Assembly (NCBI GenBank): GCA_015143295.1
Contig: CM026559.1
Location: 21,590,826-21,654,825, forward strand
Source of the DNA: Tetracentron sinense
Lineage: Eukaryota; Streptophyta; Magnoliopsida; Trochodendrales; Trochodendraceae
Length of the DNA stretch: 64,000 bases
Direction of reading: 5' to 3'
Shown: positions 1-11,965 of the stretch, in pieces
How positions within the stretch are numbered: position 1 is the first letter of the stretch
How the letters are laid out: each line of letters starts with the position of its first letter
The notes under the pieces: model-generated
What the model saw: the letters and a program-made list of their open reading frames with translations, nothing else
Databases searched by the model: none
What the model was told of the DNA's origin: nothing
Translations under genes and position numbers: made by a program

Positions 1-213
1 CCGTATGCCTAATATGGGGGCTGAGACACCCGAAATCCATACTTAGATTCTATACTTCGGCCGAAATCCATATTTGGTTTCAGTACTAGCACTACCACTA
101 CCATCACTCATCCACCACCAATAGATCCACCACTAACGCACCACCACCCAGCAAATCCTGCACTACTTATTACAACCGCATTTATGGAAGATTATACTTC
201 ATAAATTTTCTTA

Positions 214-420
214 CTAAATGACCCTTGCAAGGTTAGGAATGTCCTCTTTCTTGGGCCGCTCATACGGGCACTCTTTACAATAAAAGGTCCGATGATGTTG
301 AGGCTTGTGATTCCTAGATATACATTCTTTCAGAACATTTTTCTGGACCAGGCATTCACGTGCGCATGTACACGTAATCGATGATGATAACATACGGTGA
401 CCAGAACAATACTTATACAA
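214..420 (-). pseudogene. Unrecognised small ORF, copy in left arm of the inverted repeat
   Basis: A 68-codon frame whose C-terminal half contains QHHRTFYCKECPYE, a CxxC-bearing segment. The right arm encodes the matching QHHQTFYCKECPHE on the plus strand, so the protein sequence is more conserved than chance and once belonged to a real coding region. A one-base difference after the shared EDIP makes this copy end early at a TAG, while the other copy reads on to LVRKFIKYLLP. I do not recognise the family. It may be a host gene fragment captured by a transposon, or part of an element outside the window. Confidence 0.4.
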
Positions 421-998
421 TATTATTCACCTTTCAATTATGTCATTAACATCGTGGAGGAATCTGTACTACGTACTGAAGGACCACCAACATACCTGAA
501 TTTGAATAGGCTGAAAATTTGGATTCATTTCTCGACTTATCCCTTTCACTAGTACCATTTGTGACAACTTCATTTGTCTATCCATTCGAAGAACTATCTG
601 GAATTCAAAAATTTCCGATTTGAGCGACTATGTCTTCCACTAATTTTATACCTGGATTTAGACTAGGTTCTTGGAAGTCAGCCCGATTTGGGCACCGAGA
701 TGTCATTTCTTCTATCTTTGAATAGTTTAGATGACCTTCATCCCAAAAAGGAAGTTGTCGGGAACGGTAATGGAAATAGGGATAAGAAGAGAACGACATG
801 ACAAAGTTCAGGTTATTCAAATTCACGTAGTTTGGTGGTTGTTCAGTAACACGGAACCCGCCACGATGTTAACGACATAACCACATGCCAATATTGTTGT
901 TCACGTTGTTTTGTTCATTGTATGTCATCATCATCCATGTCGTGTGCATGCGCACGTGAAGGTCTGGGCAAGGACGAGGTTCGAAAGAATCTATATTT

Positions 999-1133
999 AT
1001 GAATCGCGAACCTCAACATCACCAGACTTTTTATTGTAAAGAGTGTCCGCATGAGCAGTCTAAGAATGAGGACATTCCTGACCCCTGTAAGGGTCATTTA
1101 GTAAGAAAATTTATCAAATATCTTCTTCCATAA
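999..1133 (+). pseudogene. Unrecognised small ORF, copy in right arm of the inverted repeat
   Basis: From the ATG the frame reads 44 residues including QHHQTFYCKECPHE and ends LVRKFIKYLLP before TAA. It is the plus-strand counterpart of the minus-strand frame at 214-420. Upstream of the ATG the similarity to the other copy continues but in a different frame (SSSSMSCACARE matching SSSITCTCARE), so this copy is frame-shifted and not an intact gene. No function is proposed. Confidence 0.35.
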
Positions 1134-1319
1134 ATGCGGTTGTAATAAACAGTGCCGGAACCGGGTGGTACATCGAGGCATAACATGCAATCTGCAAGTC
1201 AAAGTTCATCCTTGTTCTGAATTTAGTGTTAGCTAGTGTTGGAGTTATATCTGCACATTTTGATACCTGATTTGGACACCGAAAAGACGAATTCCGGATC
1301 TGGAAGCTAACCCTTATGT

Positions 1320-1935
1320 TTTAACCGTAGGAAATCTCCAATTAATCTGACTAAATCTCAGATTTGTAGAATATAGTGTTCCAACTCACGAAAGTGAGGT
1401 ATCTCTATCACTAACACATGCTAAGCCAATCACATATATTGCAGATTTTGCAAGGTATAGAGTCCAACTCACAAAAGTAAGGTTCATCCTTCACTAACAT
1501 ACTAACTAAATAGGTATAAGATTCAGATTTTGCAAGGTAAAGTATTCCAACTTATGAAAATGAGGTATTTTTCCATTACTAGCATACTAACTAAATAGGT
1601 CTAAGATTCAGATTTTGCAAGGTAAAGTGTTCCAAATTATGAAAATGAGGTATTTTTCCATTACTAACATACTAACTAAATAGGTCTAAGATTCAGATTT
1701 TGCAAGGTAAAGTGTTCCCTAGTAATGAAAATGAGGTATTTCCATTACTAACATACTAACTAGATATGTCTAAGATTCAGATTTTGTAAGGTAAAGTGTT
1801 CCAAATTATGAAAATGAGGTATTTCCATTACTAACATACTAATTAAATAGGTCTAAGAGTCAGATTTGCAGAGTAAAGTGTTCGAAGGGCCAAAAATGAG
1901 GTATGTCCATTACTTACATACTTAACTAAATAGAA
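1320..1935. repeat. Tandem repeat, ~85-bp unit, about 6-7 copies
   Basis: Successive units share GATTCAGATTTTGCAAGG, AAAATGAGGTATTT and CATTACTAACATACTAACTA. The three central units (about 1,505-1,760) are nearly identical and the outer ones decay. The block lies directly downstream of the TNPA-like frame of the CACTA element. By position it would be the 3' subterminal repeat region, although its sequence differs from the CGGCGG motifs at the other end. Confidence 0.8.
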
Positions 1936-2061
1936 AATAAAATATTTAAAATTAACATTTACCTACTCCGACGCGTGTGGTGCTGTCGAAGGCTCACCTG
2001 CATGTTGTTCGTGATGTATTTGAGTCAATAAATGATTCAAGGATCATATTATTAAACATGT

Positions 2062-3486
2062 TTAATTAATGTTGATTAGATTATATACCTGCCCCTGCCC
2101 TATCCCCATCCCCTGTAGTACCCGGTCGAGGGTCGCCTGGATCTGAGCGATCTGATTCTGCTGGGTCGCAATAAGCGCCTGAGTAGACGCGAGCTGATCC
2201 CTCAGCATCTGGGTCTCAGCAGCTCCTGTCGTAGAACCGGCATAGCTCGACGATCGTGACCAGCCTAACTGGATGGCGGTCAGGCCTAATCTGAGACCAT
2301 GTATTCTCCCAGGATGCTCAGGCGGCATGACCTGGGATAATACATCATCTCGCGCCGTGCTGTCCGGTAGTTGCGCCAGGAGCTCCCTCATGCGTCCCTA
2401 CAAACAATTGGAAACAGTTGTTGGATGTCGCATATGTTAAAAAATGAAGTATTTTATATAATGGAATATTCGAACTTCTAAAGATTACCGACCATCAAAT
2501 CTCCAACCTCCTCGTTCACTAGTGTACCACTCTTGCCTTGGTGCATGGCGATCCACACCTCTGCACGCCACGGGGCTGTCTGGGTCGGGCTTGCCTTTTT
2601 CTGTGCTCCCAATAATGACAACATCAACCAGTGTACATAACATAAAGATGAATGATAAATTTCAAATTTCGGAAACGTTTCTTCGAACATACCATCGCGT
2701 CTTTGACACAGCAAAGCTCTTCGACCCAGAAGTGTGCATCACCTTCTGCTTTTTCTGATTCTCTTTATTTTGAGCGTTTCTTTTCTACAAAATTGAAATT
2801 TATTCCCGTTTAGAATGAATAAGTGACATTATTGAAGTCTATTACATATTAGAATAAAGAACTTCTAAAGATATACCCTCCCCGTATTGGAGAACCAATA
2901 ATCCACGAGGCCATGCCATTGGCTCTCTGGAATATCTGAGGGGCATTTGGCATTAACACCCGCCGGTCCAATCTCTGGGATCATTTCAACCTCGACCTCC
3001 AGTCCCTCCACTTATGCTCGAGTGAGAGGAATATATTTTTCTCAAGGCTAGGCGGGACCCAGAAATGTTCTTGGATCACATTGTCAATTGCTTACTTTTT
3101 CAACTATTAATAGAACAATGGTCATTCTATTCAAAAATGAAAACTATCAGACATGCATATTTTTTGCGTCTTACCTGGACGAGATGTCAGACAAGTGGCC
3201 TGGCCTCGGTGCCGATGTCCCTCCAACCGACATTGACATGCAAAAGGTGTGGGTCACGAGCTATGGTACCCAAAAACTGACCTAACGTCTTGCCACTTGA
3301 CCCTACGGGCTGGACAAGATCGTTGATCTCAACCTCTGTCAACTCTCCTGGCTGGATAGTGTGTATACCCAACATCCTGGTACGGCCTCGGGTCTTCCTC
3401 GTTGGCCCGGGCATAGGTGCAGAGGACTCAGCATGTGGTGGCGAACCACTAGGACCTGCAGGATCCATCTGAAAAAGAACATGCAA
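2062..3486 (-). pseudogene. TNPA-like plant transposase (Transposase_24 family), broken
   Basis: Fragments read in order on the minus strand. An N-terminal Pro/Ser-rich part (likely ATG at 3,468) is followed by GRTRMLGIHTIQPGE. Then come FWVPPSLEKN...WRDWR (about 3,085-2,990), SQWHGLVDYWFSNTG (about 2,950-2,885), MHTSGSKSFA with a charged block (2,740-2,480), and MPPEHPGRIHGLRLG plus a C-terminal coiled coil (2,391-2,062). This order (homology block, WRDW, LVDYW, HxxGSKSFA, EHPGR, coiled coil) is that of plant Ptta/En/Spm Transposase_24 proteins, thought to bind subterminal repeats. A stop follows WRDWRSRLK and the frame changes several times. Some breaks may be introns, but a stop inside a conserved block marks a pseudogene. 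Confidence 0.7.
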
Positions 3487-3494
3487 ATAAATAA

Positions 3495-4025
3495 GTTATT
3501 AATGAAAATTTCATATTTAGAGAATTTAAACACATAAAAATATTTGGATTTCGTCATTAACATACACAAAAAAACACTTAAAAAAGTACAGGAAATTTCA
3601 TACTTAGAGTGTTTTCTCAATTAAGAAGTATTTGGATTTCGTCATTAATATGAACATAAACAATTAACCAAGTGGATGGAAATTTCATACTTAGAACGTT
3701 TCAACATATAGAGCAAGCATCTGGATTTCGCCATTAACATCCAAATAAACACTTAACCAAGTAAAGGACATTTAATACTAGATAGTTTTCTCAACTATGA
3801 AAGTATATGGATTTCATCATTAAAATGCAAATAAACACTTAACCAAGTAACAGGAAATTTCATACTTAGAAAGTTTAAACATATAGAGCAAGTATCTGGA
3901 TTTCTTCATTCATATGCAAATAAACACTTAACCAAGTAAAGGAAATTTCATACTTAGAGGGTTTAAATACATAACAATATTTGGATTTCGCCATTAACAA
4001 GCAAATAAACAACCGATAGCAACGT
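3495..4025. repeat. Tandem repeat, ~87-bp unit, about 6 copies
   Basis: Units begin with GGAAATTTCATACTTAGA and contain TTTGGATTTCGTCATTAA and AAATAAACACTTAACCAAGTA. Starts fall near 3,503, 3,592, 3,677, 3,765, 3,851 and 3,941. The block separates the TNPA-like and TNP2-like genes and is unrelated in sequence to the 85-bp block at 1,320-1,935. Confidence 0.8.
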
Positions 4026-4103
4026 TCTTTAAAAAAATAACCTCGTTTACCTCCGTGATTGGATTAATCTTACATTGTTTATGTTTGTATATTTAGGAGC
4101 ATG

Positions 4104-7100
4104 TTATTTGTTGCAATCTATTTCATCGTTATAGTCCAATTCAACTTCATCCTCACTAGATTCGGTCGAAGGAGTTTGGTGGAGTTGCACTTGAGGGGGC
4201 GCATCAACAGTTGTTCCGGTTATCCCTAATCTCACCCAACTAACGTCACTTTCATTGTCATGTTCAGTGATATCTAAATGTTGGTCGTTAAATGACTCGT
4301 TTTCTCTAAATGCGCTATCGTCCACAGTAGATTCTTCATTCATGTCAAAAAAGTCCCTTGGTTTTGTCTTGATGACAACATACCAATCTGGGTCAAAAGG
4401 ATCTTCTACATAAAATACCTGCTCTGCCTGAGATGCCATTACATATGGATCATGTGACACAGCGTGTGTCGGGAGCAGGCGTGTGAAGTTCACAAGTGTA
4501 AGCCTATACTCATCGGTCTTTATTCCTCTACTATGTGACGTCACATCAACCCAGTCGCACTTAAACAATACAAATTTTAAGTTTTCTGAATACGTCAATT
4601 GCACATCGTCAGGTTAAGCGGCCATAGTAGGTTATATCTCCTACAATGGGAATCCTGTCCCTAGAAGATGCATAACAAGGAGTCGTTGCAGTGACCATAA
4701 CACCACTATCTTGACTTCTGTGTCCACGTTCTCTATCTTTAGTACAAAACCTATATCCAATGATGACGTAGCCCTTAAAAATTTGTGCGATTGATTGTGG
4801 ACCGTATGCGAGGCATTTAATCTCGTCAGACACCAAATTGCATGATGCTCGCAGTCTTTCAACCTAATTGAAGGCCAAAGGCATATGACTTACATAATAA
4901 GATTGGTTCAATATGCAAAACTTCGTGTAAGTGTTGTGCAAATACTGAATTTAAGAGCATATGATTTACATAACTCCTGAACCATTCAACAAACTGATCG
5001 TTGTGCTTTCGTTGGAATTCGTGTAGAGACGATCTTAGTTTGGGATTGGTCATCTTCAATACATTCATGTGTTGACTACAGATAACGAATCGATCCATGT
5101 TTATCAAAGTCAAATCGATCAAAAATAAAAATTAGATTAAAGACAATTAACAAAAAATTCATGATAGTATTCGTCTTACTCTCGATATGTTGTGAGTTGC
5201 TCATCGTTGAACAACACATAACGATGTGCCTACTGCCATTCTAATTCACTTAGGGCAAATGGCTGTGCACCCCCGATCACACTTTCATCGTCATTCCTCA
5301 CCGGTCGATTGAATCTCGATTAAACATTATTTAGGTACCTTGAGCAGAATGTCAAGCATTCTTCGGCCAAGTACCCTTCTGCTATGCAACCCTCTGGTCG
5401 AGCTCGGTTGCGGACATACAATTTCATCGTCGACAAGTACCTATAGGAATTACATTTAGGTAAAACAATGAGACAATCATATAATGATAAGAAGTTTGAG
5501 CAATTGATACATTATAATTGAAGTCATACCTTTCGATGGGATACATCCACCGGTATTGTACAGGTCCACCTAACCTTGCCTCTATTGCCAGATGTATAGG
5601 CAAGTGCACCATAACATCAAAGAATGTCGGTGGAAAAATTCTCTCTAAATGACATAGCGTAAGTGCAATTTTCTCCTCTAACCGTCTTAATTCCTCGACA
5701 TCACAGACTTTGGAACATAAAAACAAAAAGAAGTTGCTCAATTCAATTAGCACGGAAGTGACCTTCTTCGGCAATGTCTTCCTTACAACCAATGGTAGAA
5801 ATTGTTGCATTATGACATGAGAGTCGTGGCTCTTTAGTCCATAAATTTTACGCTGCCCGATATTGACATGTCTTGCAATATTAGACGAGTAACCATCTGG
5901 CACCTTCACACTCTTCAGAACTTTGCAAAACAACTCTTTCTCATTCTTGTCCATCGAAAAACAAGCTGGTGGCAGATACACTTTGTTTGTGCCAGGCTGC
6001 AACTGAGGGTGAAGTGCTGGTCTTATGCGCATATCAACCAAGTCGAGTCAAGCTTTTAAGCTATCTTTCATTTTTCTGTCCAAACCCAACAAAGTTTCAA
6101 GCACATTGTCGCATACATTTTTTTCAATATGCATTACATCAAGGTTGTGCCTCAACAAATTATGCTATGTGAGAGGCCTTGGGCTATCCTGCCCCATCAA
6201 AGTGCTCATACTCCATGTCACCTCCACCTGTAGCGGATCCAGGGGTTAGGTATGATAATTAGAATAAGGTGGGGCTCAGGAATAGGCCTCTCAGATGATT
6301 CGCCAGTTAGGATCCAGGTAGAGGGTTCGTTGGTTCGGGTACCAATTAGAATCTTTAGAGATTCCAGAACTCTGTCAAGTTTGGCCTACTTGGCCGCGAT
6401 GTCTCTGTCATGAGCTTGTAGGATCTCACTGGTTCGTTATTGCTGATCTACAAGTTCTGCCATTGAGTCTGAACTGCTCTCTGATAGGGCGTTGGTAGGT
6501 ACTATCTCTGTAACTGGTATCTCTATCTGCGTCGAGGGCTGTTGGTTCTGTGAGAATTACAATATAAAGCGAGTCATGGGTCAGCTCATGCAACTGAAAA
6601 GAACACAATGGCTAATTTTGATTATGCATTATTTGCAAGACAAAGAATGCAGGAAAAGATTTTTATTATTGCATGGTGGGTGAGTATAGGACTGTGATGC
6701 AAAAACGAAGAAAAAGACTCGATCTTAGGCAGGTCCGTCAGGGATCGCGAAGTCAAGTGGCCGAGGCACACCGTTAAGGTTCATGATCTGTTGTTGGAGG
6801 GATGTGATCTCAACCTCCATGTTGTCAATTGTTTCCGTAGCATTGACCATTCAAAATCCGAACTGTCGGATCCGATCGGTCATCTCAACTTTTGCACTAT
6901 CAAGCTGTTCTTGGTAGAAGTGCAATTGGGCCCTGATGACGGTTGTTTCATTAGCATTGCCCCTTCGTCTTTTCTTAAGGAACTGGATTGTCCGCTGGAG
7001 TAGCTCAACCTGCTCCTGCATGGCTTGAAGTTCACGGCTCTGCTCTGCCTCCTGCTGCCTCAACGCTCATTGGGCTTTCCGTAGCCTTTTCTCCTTCTCC

Positions 7101-9053
7101 TGGATCTGTAGCTATCTTTCCAGGAATATGTCTCTCCATGGAACCACCATTCAGCTATGGGTATGGTTCCTCTTGATGGAGCTGACTGGTGTCGGTAATT
7201 CCCTTGGTACTGACATACTAGATGGAATGTCCACCCACAGGCAGTCTACTGAATCAATTGGTGGTCCGGTTGTAACCACAAAATCTGACCATTGTTCTCT
7301 TTTGGAGCTTCACCAATCTACTTGGAAGCAGTGAGTGAGGCATTCAGAATGCACTTTGAGGTCGATGAAATCATCTCCAAGTCTATCTATTACCGGGATG
7401 CGCTGAGAGAGAAACTCAAAGAATATACTCAGCTTCTTCCAGTTATACGGCATGATATCCTTGGTAGCTTGCCTTCGTCATTTTTGCCCTGTCTGCTTCC
7501 CAAGGCAGAAAGCAATCCCCTCTAATTGACAGTGCCATCGAAAGAGTGTTTGTCCCTCCGAAACCTGTGATCCGCCTTTAGGAAACGACGATGCCCCATG
7601 TAACATTGTTTTTTGCTATTAGACAAGTGCCGGCTGCAAGTGTCCTTGTGGCATGAAGGGTATGCAAACTTTCCTTTCGTACTCTAACTAGACAACATAG
7701 CATACCCTGGGAAGTCGCTAATAGTCCAGAGCAATGCCGCACGCATTACAAATGTCTCATTTTTTGACGCATCATAAGTTGACACACCATTCTCCCACAA
7801 GTCCTTTAACTCTTCGACTAGAGGCATCATGTAGACATCAATGACATTTCCAGGCCCGGAGGGACCAGGAATAAGCAAGGACAGAATGAAGTTCAGCTGC
7901 TTCATGCACATTCACGGTGGTAAGTTGTATGAGATAAGAACCACAGGCCATGTGCTGTAAGTAATACTCATTGTTCCAAATGGATTGAGGCCGTCAGTCA
8001 CCAACCCAAGTCTCACATTCCGAGCATCTGAAGCGAAAAAAGGGTAGTTTTTGTCCAAATTTTCCTAGGCCGGTGAGTCTGCAGGATGCCTTAACCTCTC
8101 ATCCTTAGTTTGACCCTCATCATGCCATCTCATTTCAGAAGCAGTCTTGGACGACATAAATAATCTTTGTAACCTGGGTTTCAATGAAAAGTGACTCAAA
8201 ATCTTCGCAGGAGTTTTCATTTTCTTGCCTCCCGACTGATCATCCCTTGTCTTCCATCTTGATTCACCACAGATGTCACATGTTTGCTTGTTCACAGTGT
8301 CTTTCTAGTAAAGCATGCAATCGTTGTGGCAAGCATCGATTTTTTCATAGGTAAGCCCCAAGTCAGACATCACTTTTTTTGTCTGAAAGTACGTATCCGG
8401 TAGTGTTGATCCCTCGGGGAGTATCTCCCTCAACAACTCAAGCAACAAGGTGACTGATTTGTTGCTCTATCCACTAAGACACTTAATGTGATATAATCTT
8501 ACGATGACAGACAACTTCGTGTGATTCAAGCATCCTGGATACAAAGCCTGTCCCACATCCCTTACCAATTGGAATAATTTATCCGCCTCAGGAGTGGGAT
8601 CCCGACTACTGGCACCGGTTTCATCTCGATTTGGTACCCCAAACAAATAGTGCATTAGGTCTTCCATCTCATTATGTCTATCGTGCATGTCAGGATTCTG
8701 AGACATTCTTCTGTCAACCGATGTGTGTTGTAATATGTCTTCCCCGTGATAAAACCAGATTTTATAGTTAAGGTCGAATCCATAACAGATCATATGGTCG
8801 TACGCTGTACCTCTCTCTTGATAAAGGACATTGTTGCATTTGGGACATGGACACTTTATACCGCTATTGTTATCAGTCGCTCCACGAGCTAATGCAAACT
8901 CTATAAACTTCTTCACCCCTTCTATGTATTCCCTTAAAACCCTATACAACCAAAAAAATATCATATGCTTAGATGGTCATATTTTCTCACTCTGGGTTTC
9001 GTCAAAACTTATGAAAAATAGTACCTTGACTTTCCAATCCAACTCCTATCCAT
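4104..9053 (-). pseudogene. TNP2-like CACTA transposase, multi-exon, disabled
   Basis: The start ATG at 9,053 gives MDRSWIGKSR. A GT-AG intron (9,024-8,942) joins this to VLREYIEGVKKF, the transposase-associated N-terminal domain with CPCPKCNN. Next come the Transposase_21 blocks: CDICGESRWK, NVRLGLVTDGLNPFG, AALLWTISDFPGYAM and KKQCYMGHRRFL. After a 1.2-kb interruption come RHNLDVMHIEKNVC, DUF4218 (KIYGLKSHDSHVIMQ, GGPVQYRWMYPIERY, about 6,160-5,200) and DUF4216 (IVGDITYYG, DWYVVIKTKPRDFFDMNEE) to 4,104. Family members cut and paste the element by a DDE-type reaction. The copy is dead: in-frame stops occur at several conserved Trp, Arg and Gln positions, with a frameshift near 4,610. Confidence 0.85.
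6185..7415 (-). other. Foreign block inside the TNP2 gene, with a coiled-coil frame (7,063-6,851)
   Basis: TNP2 homology stops after NWKKLSIFFEF (about 7,415) and resumes with HNLLRHNLDVMHIEKN (about 6,180). In normal family members only a few residues separate these blocks. The intervening 1.2 kb reads on the minus strand as a Gln/Glu-rich coiled coil (70 residues, with EQVELLQRTIQFLKKRRR), then broken frames including AHDRDIAAK and LDRVLESLKIL. The composition is reminiscent of the N-terminal part of some retrotransposon Gag proteins, but I do not recognise the family. It is an insertion or captured fragment, now decayed. Confidence 0.5.
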
Positions 9054-10019
9054 GAGGGATGAGATGAGATTTCTAAGTCCTGGTTCGTTAGCTATTCTGA
9101 GAAATAGGAAACGTTGATTACATCAGTCAATTGCAATAACACAACTATCAAATGACTTTCCCATCTACACAATATGTATGCATGCATGCTTCCTATCGTT
9201 TTCAACTTCTCTTCTAACGGGTGGGGTGTTCCTATCCCATTTAGGAATGCATAATCTCCAATATTCACTTGCTCAAGTGGTTTGTTCTATTTCAAGGAAA
9301 TTTCGACAGCATTTCCCTATGGTTCTCCAAGCACACGACTTAGACTAGGGGCAAGCATGCAACATAGTCTAAATATGTACCCAGAAAACAAGAGAAACAA
9401 CTGCCAAAATTTTCTTCAATCTGGACAAACAATGAGCAACTGAATATACTAGAGATTATGCATTCTCAAACTGTCCAACCGGACAATTCAAGAATCATAT
9501 ACAGACAAATACACTGTATCACAAACAAAACAAAAAAGTTGTTAACTTGCATTTAGCCCCACAAGAGAACTAAATGACATAGTTTACAACTAATCCGTTC
9601 AAATAGGTGATACAAGAAATGCACTTGTCACGCAATGATTGTTGAACGGGGAAATCTAAGCTTCAATGCATGAATGAGTATGAACCTATATGAACTTAAA
9701 ATTCCATTTAGTCACTGATAATGTCCTAAATAGGGTAATATGTACATTATCTGCTCCAACATTGACATATAACATAGAGATCAGAAGGAAATATCATATA
9801 ACCACCCAAATAGTTAACATAGACCACGAGGTTCAGTCATGCATGGGGAACTTAAAATTCCATCTATGAAATATATGCCCAGATCGAACGGGAACAAGGA
9901 TGTTAACAATTAAGTAAGCACAAGATACATACAATTGAACTACAAATCTTACTGGGCATATATTCCATAGATAAAACAGTAGATTAAGAAATCTCATTAC
10001 TTGGGGAATGTTAGATGGA
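9054..10019. other. No gene seen; AT-rich 5' flank of the TNP2 gene
   Basis: This stretch lies upstream of the TNP2-like start codon. I see no coding frame, clear repeat or terminus in it. It would contain the promoter side of the CACTA gene if the element is contiguous to 13,464. Confidence 0.4.
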
Positions 10020-11139
10020 TAAATCTTAGTGTTGAGTCACTCATAACCCAACGATTATTTTTTTTTTAAAATCTAAAAATTAAAGGGGACACGTGGTGTC
10101 TTTCAACTATGGTTACCAAATTTTAACCCTATGATTAATTTTGTAAAAAATTTTAAAATTAAGGATTAGACGCTTTAACACTAAGGGTTAGTGAATCTTA
10201 ACCATATTTAAAGGATGTTAAAAGATGACACCCCTTTAACTACCCTTCAACTATGGATAACATTTTAACCTTTGTGATTAATTTTATTATATTTTTGCAA
10301 AACTGAGGTTGGATGCTTTAATTTTACCCTTGTTGTTAAATTTTGTATAGGATAAATTATACTCACCTCCCTTGAGGTTTGATGAAATTTCAGAAACCTC
10401 CCTTTTAGTTTATGAAATTACACTGCCCTTTTCCCATTTTTCCCCTATTACAGTAGCCCCTCTTATAATTAATATTTTATAAGTTAATAATCTCTAATTA
10501 TTAATAAATTTGAAAGGAACCAACTTGGTTCTATAGTGTATAATTAATAATCTCTTATACTTGCTATTTAATAATTTTTTAAGAAAGTTCTAGTATATTA
10601 TTAATTATAAGAGATGTTTTTTTTATACTATATTAATACATAGTCATACGTCTCTTATAAACACCTTATGATGGTTTAGGTATCAGGAAGAGAAAGAGAT
10701 AAAATTATTTTAAATATTTTGACTATGTATAATAAATTATCATATACATAATATAAACTATAAAGTTTTAGATATTTTAAAAAGAAAAAACTAAAAAAAA
10801 TCATTGTATGGAAACTTCAAAATAATTAACAAAAGTTAAAGGGAGAGTCCCAAAAATAGCAGAGTTCAAAACTAATTTTGTCTCTTCCCAAAATATATGA
10901 TGTTTTTTCTTCTCTTTGAAAAATGAGTTAACTCTACCTAACTGAAATTACCATATACGAACCTTATACATTTGTATCTACATGAAGCTTATAAGGAAAA
11001 CACAACACATTGAGAAGAAATTATGAAAAGAAAATTTTGATGAACCATTATAGTGATTCTTATATATAATATTCTCTTATAATTAATATAATTTCTTTCC
11101 ACCAAGGTTATTGATTACAAGAGAGTCTACTGTACTTGA
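10020..11139. other. AT-rich sequence with degraded copies of the 145-bp family, no gene
   Basis: The first 350 bp contain decayed phrases of the same family that forms the array at 11,140-11,965 (GACACGTGG, TTAACCATA, GTGAATCTTAACC). The rest (10,370-11,139) is AT-rich with no reading frame of note. Confidence 0.5.
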
Positions 11140-11965
11140 ATACACATTAACTATGATTAAGATTTACTCACCCCTAGGGTTTATCCATCTAACCTTAGTT
11201 TTAAGAAAAAAATAACCTTAGGTTGGTTATGCTAAACCACAATTAAAGAGGGCTCTACAAGTCGTCATGTGTCCCTTTTAACACCCACTAACTGTGGTTA
11301 AGATTCACTTATCCCCAGGACTCAATAATCTAACCTTAGTTATAAGAAAATATAATAAAAAATATTAATCTTAGGTTAATTATGTTTAACACCAGTTAAA
11401 GGATCTCTATAAGCCACCATGTGTCCCTTTTAACACCCACTAACTATGGTTAAAACTCACTCACCCCTAGGGTTCATCCATCAAACCTTGGTTTTTAGTA
11501 AAAAAACCTTAGGTTGCTTATGCTTAACCATAATTAAAGGGAGCTCTATAAGCCGCCACATTTCCCTTTAACGCCCACTAACTGTGGTTAAAATTCACTC
11601 ACCCCTAGGATTCATCTATTTAACCTTGATTTTTAGAAGAAAAACAAAACCTTAGGTTGATTATACTTAACCACAATTAAAGGGGGCTCTACAAGCCGCC
11701 ACATGTACCCTTTAACACCCAGTTAATTGTGCTTAAGATTCACTCACCCCTAGGTTTAATCCATCTAACCTTGCTTTTAAGGAAAAATTAAACATATTAA
11801 CCTTTCGTTAATTATGCTTAACCACAGTTAAAGGATCTCTATAAATCGTCATGTGTCCCTTTTAATACCCACTAACTATGGTTAAGATTCACTCACCCCT
11901 AGAGTTCATCTATCTAACATTGGTTTTTCAAACAAAAAATATATATTCTTGATTTTGGAAATATA
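11140..11965. repeat. Tandem array, ~145-bp unit, six copies
   Basis: Units start with versions of CACCCACTAACTGTGGTTAA, followed by GATTCACTCACCCCTAGG, ATCTAACCTTGG, an A-run, CTTAGGTTGATTATGCTTAA, and end with GGGCTCTACAAGCCGCCA. Starts fall near 11,150, 11,282, 11,434, 11,570, 11,716 and 11,866. Degraded relatives flank it at 10,020-10,360 and 12,000-12,300. The same core (GTGGTTAAGATTCACCCA, preceded by GACACCCCTTAA) forms the terminal inverted repeats of the MITE at 14,062-14,597, so the array seems to have grown from that element family. Confidence 0.75.

Larger units (their letters stand above)
138..1172. repeat. Imperfect inverted repeat, ~295-bp arms (138-435 and 880-1172) around a ~445-bp spacer
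   Basis: The left arm read forward matches the right arm read in reverse complement from the ACCACCC at about 140 through TTATTACAACCGCATTTATG to ACATAC near 395, with scattered mismatches and small gaps. Both arms carry the same short coding-like stretch, so this is an inverted duplication of one ancestral segment. The transcript of such a region could fold into a long hairpin. The spacer (436-879) holds one short minus-strand frame (605-826) that I do not recognise. Confidence 0.75.

Noticed and set aside
160-180. CACTACTTATTAC at 165 as the missing left terminus of the CACTA element
   Set aside because: It does not continue as CACTACAAAAATAA, no CGGCGG motifs follow, and it lies inside the arm of an unrelated inverted repeat.
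1320-1935. Regular repeats considered as a CRISPR-like array
   Set aside because: Units are ~85-bp direct copies without unique spacers, next to a plant transposase gene. The window is eukaryotic.
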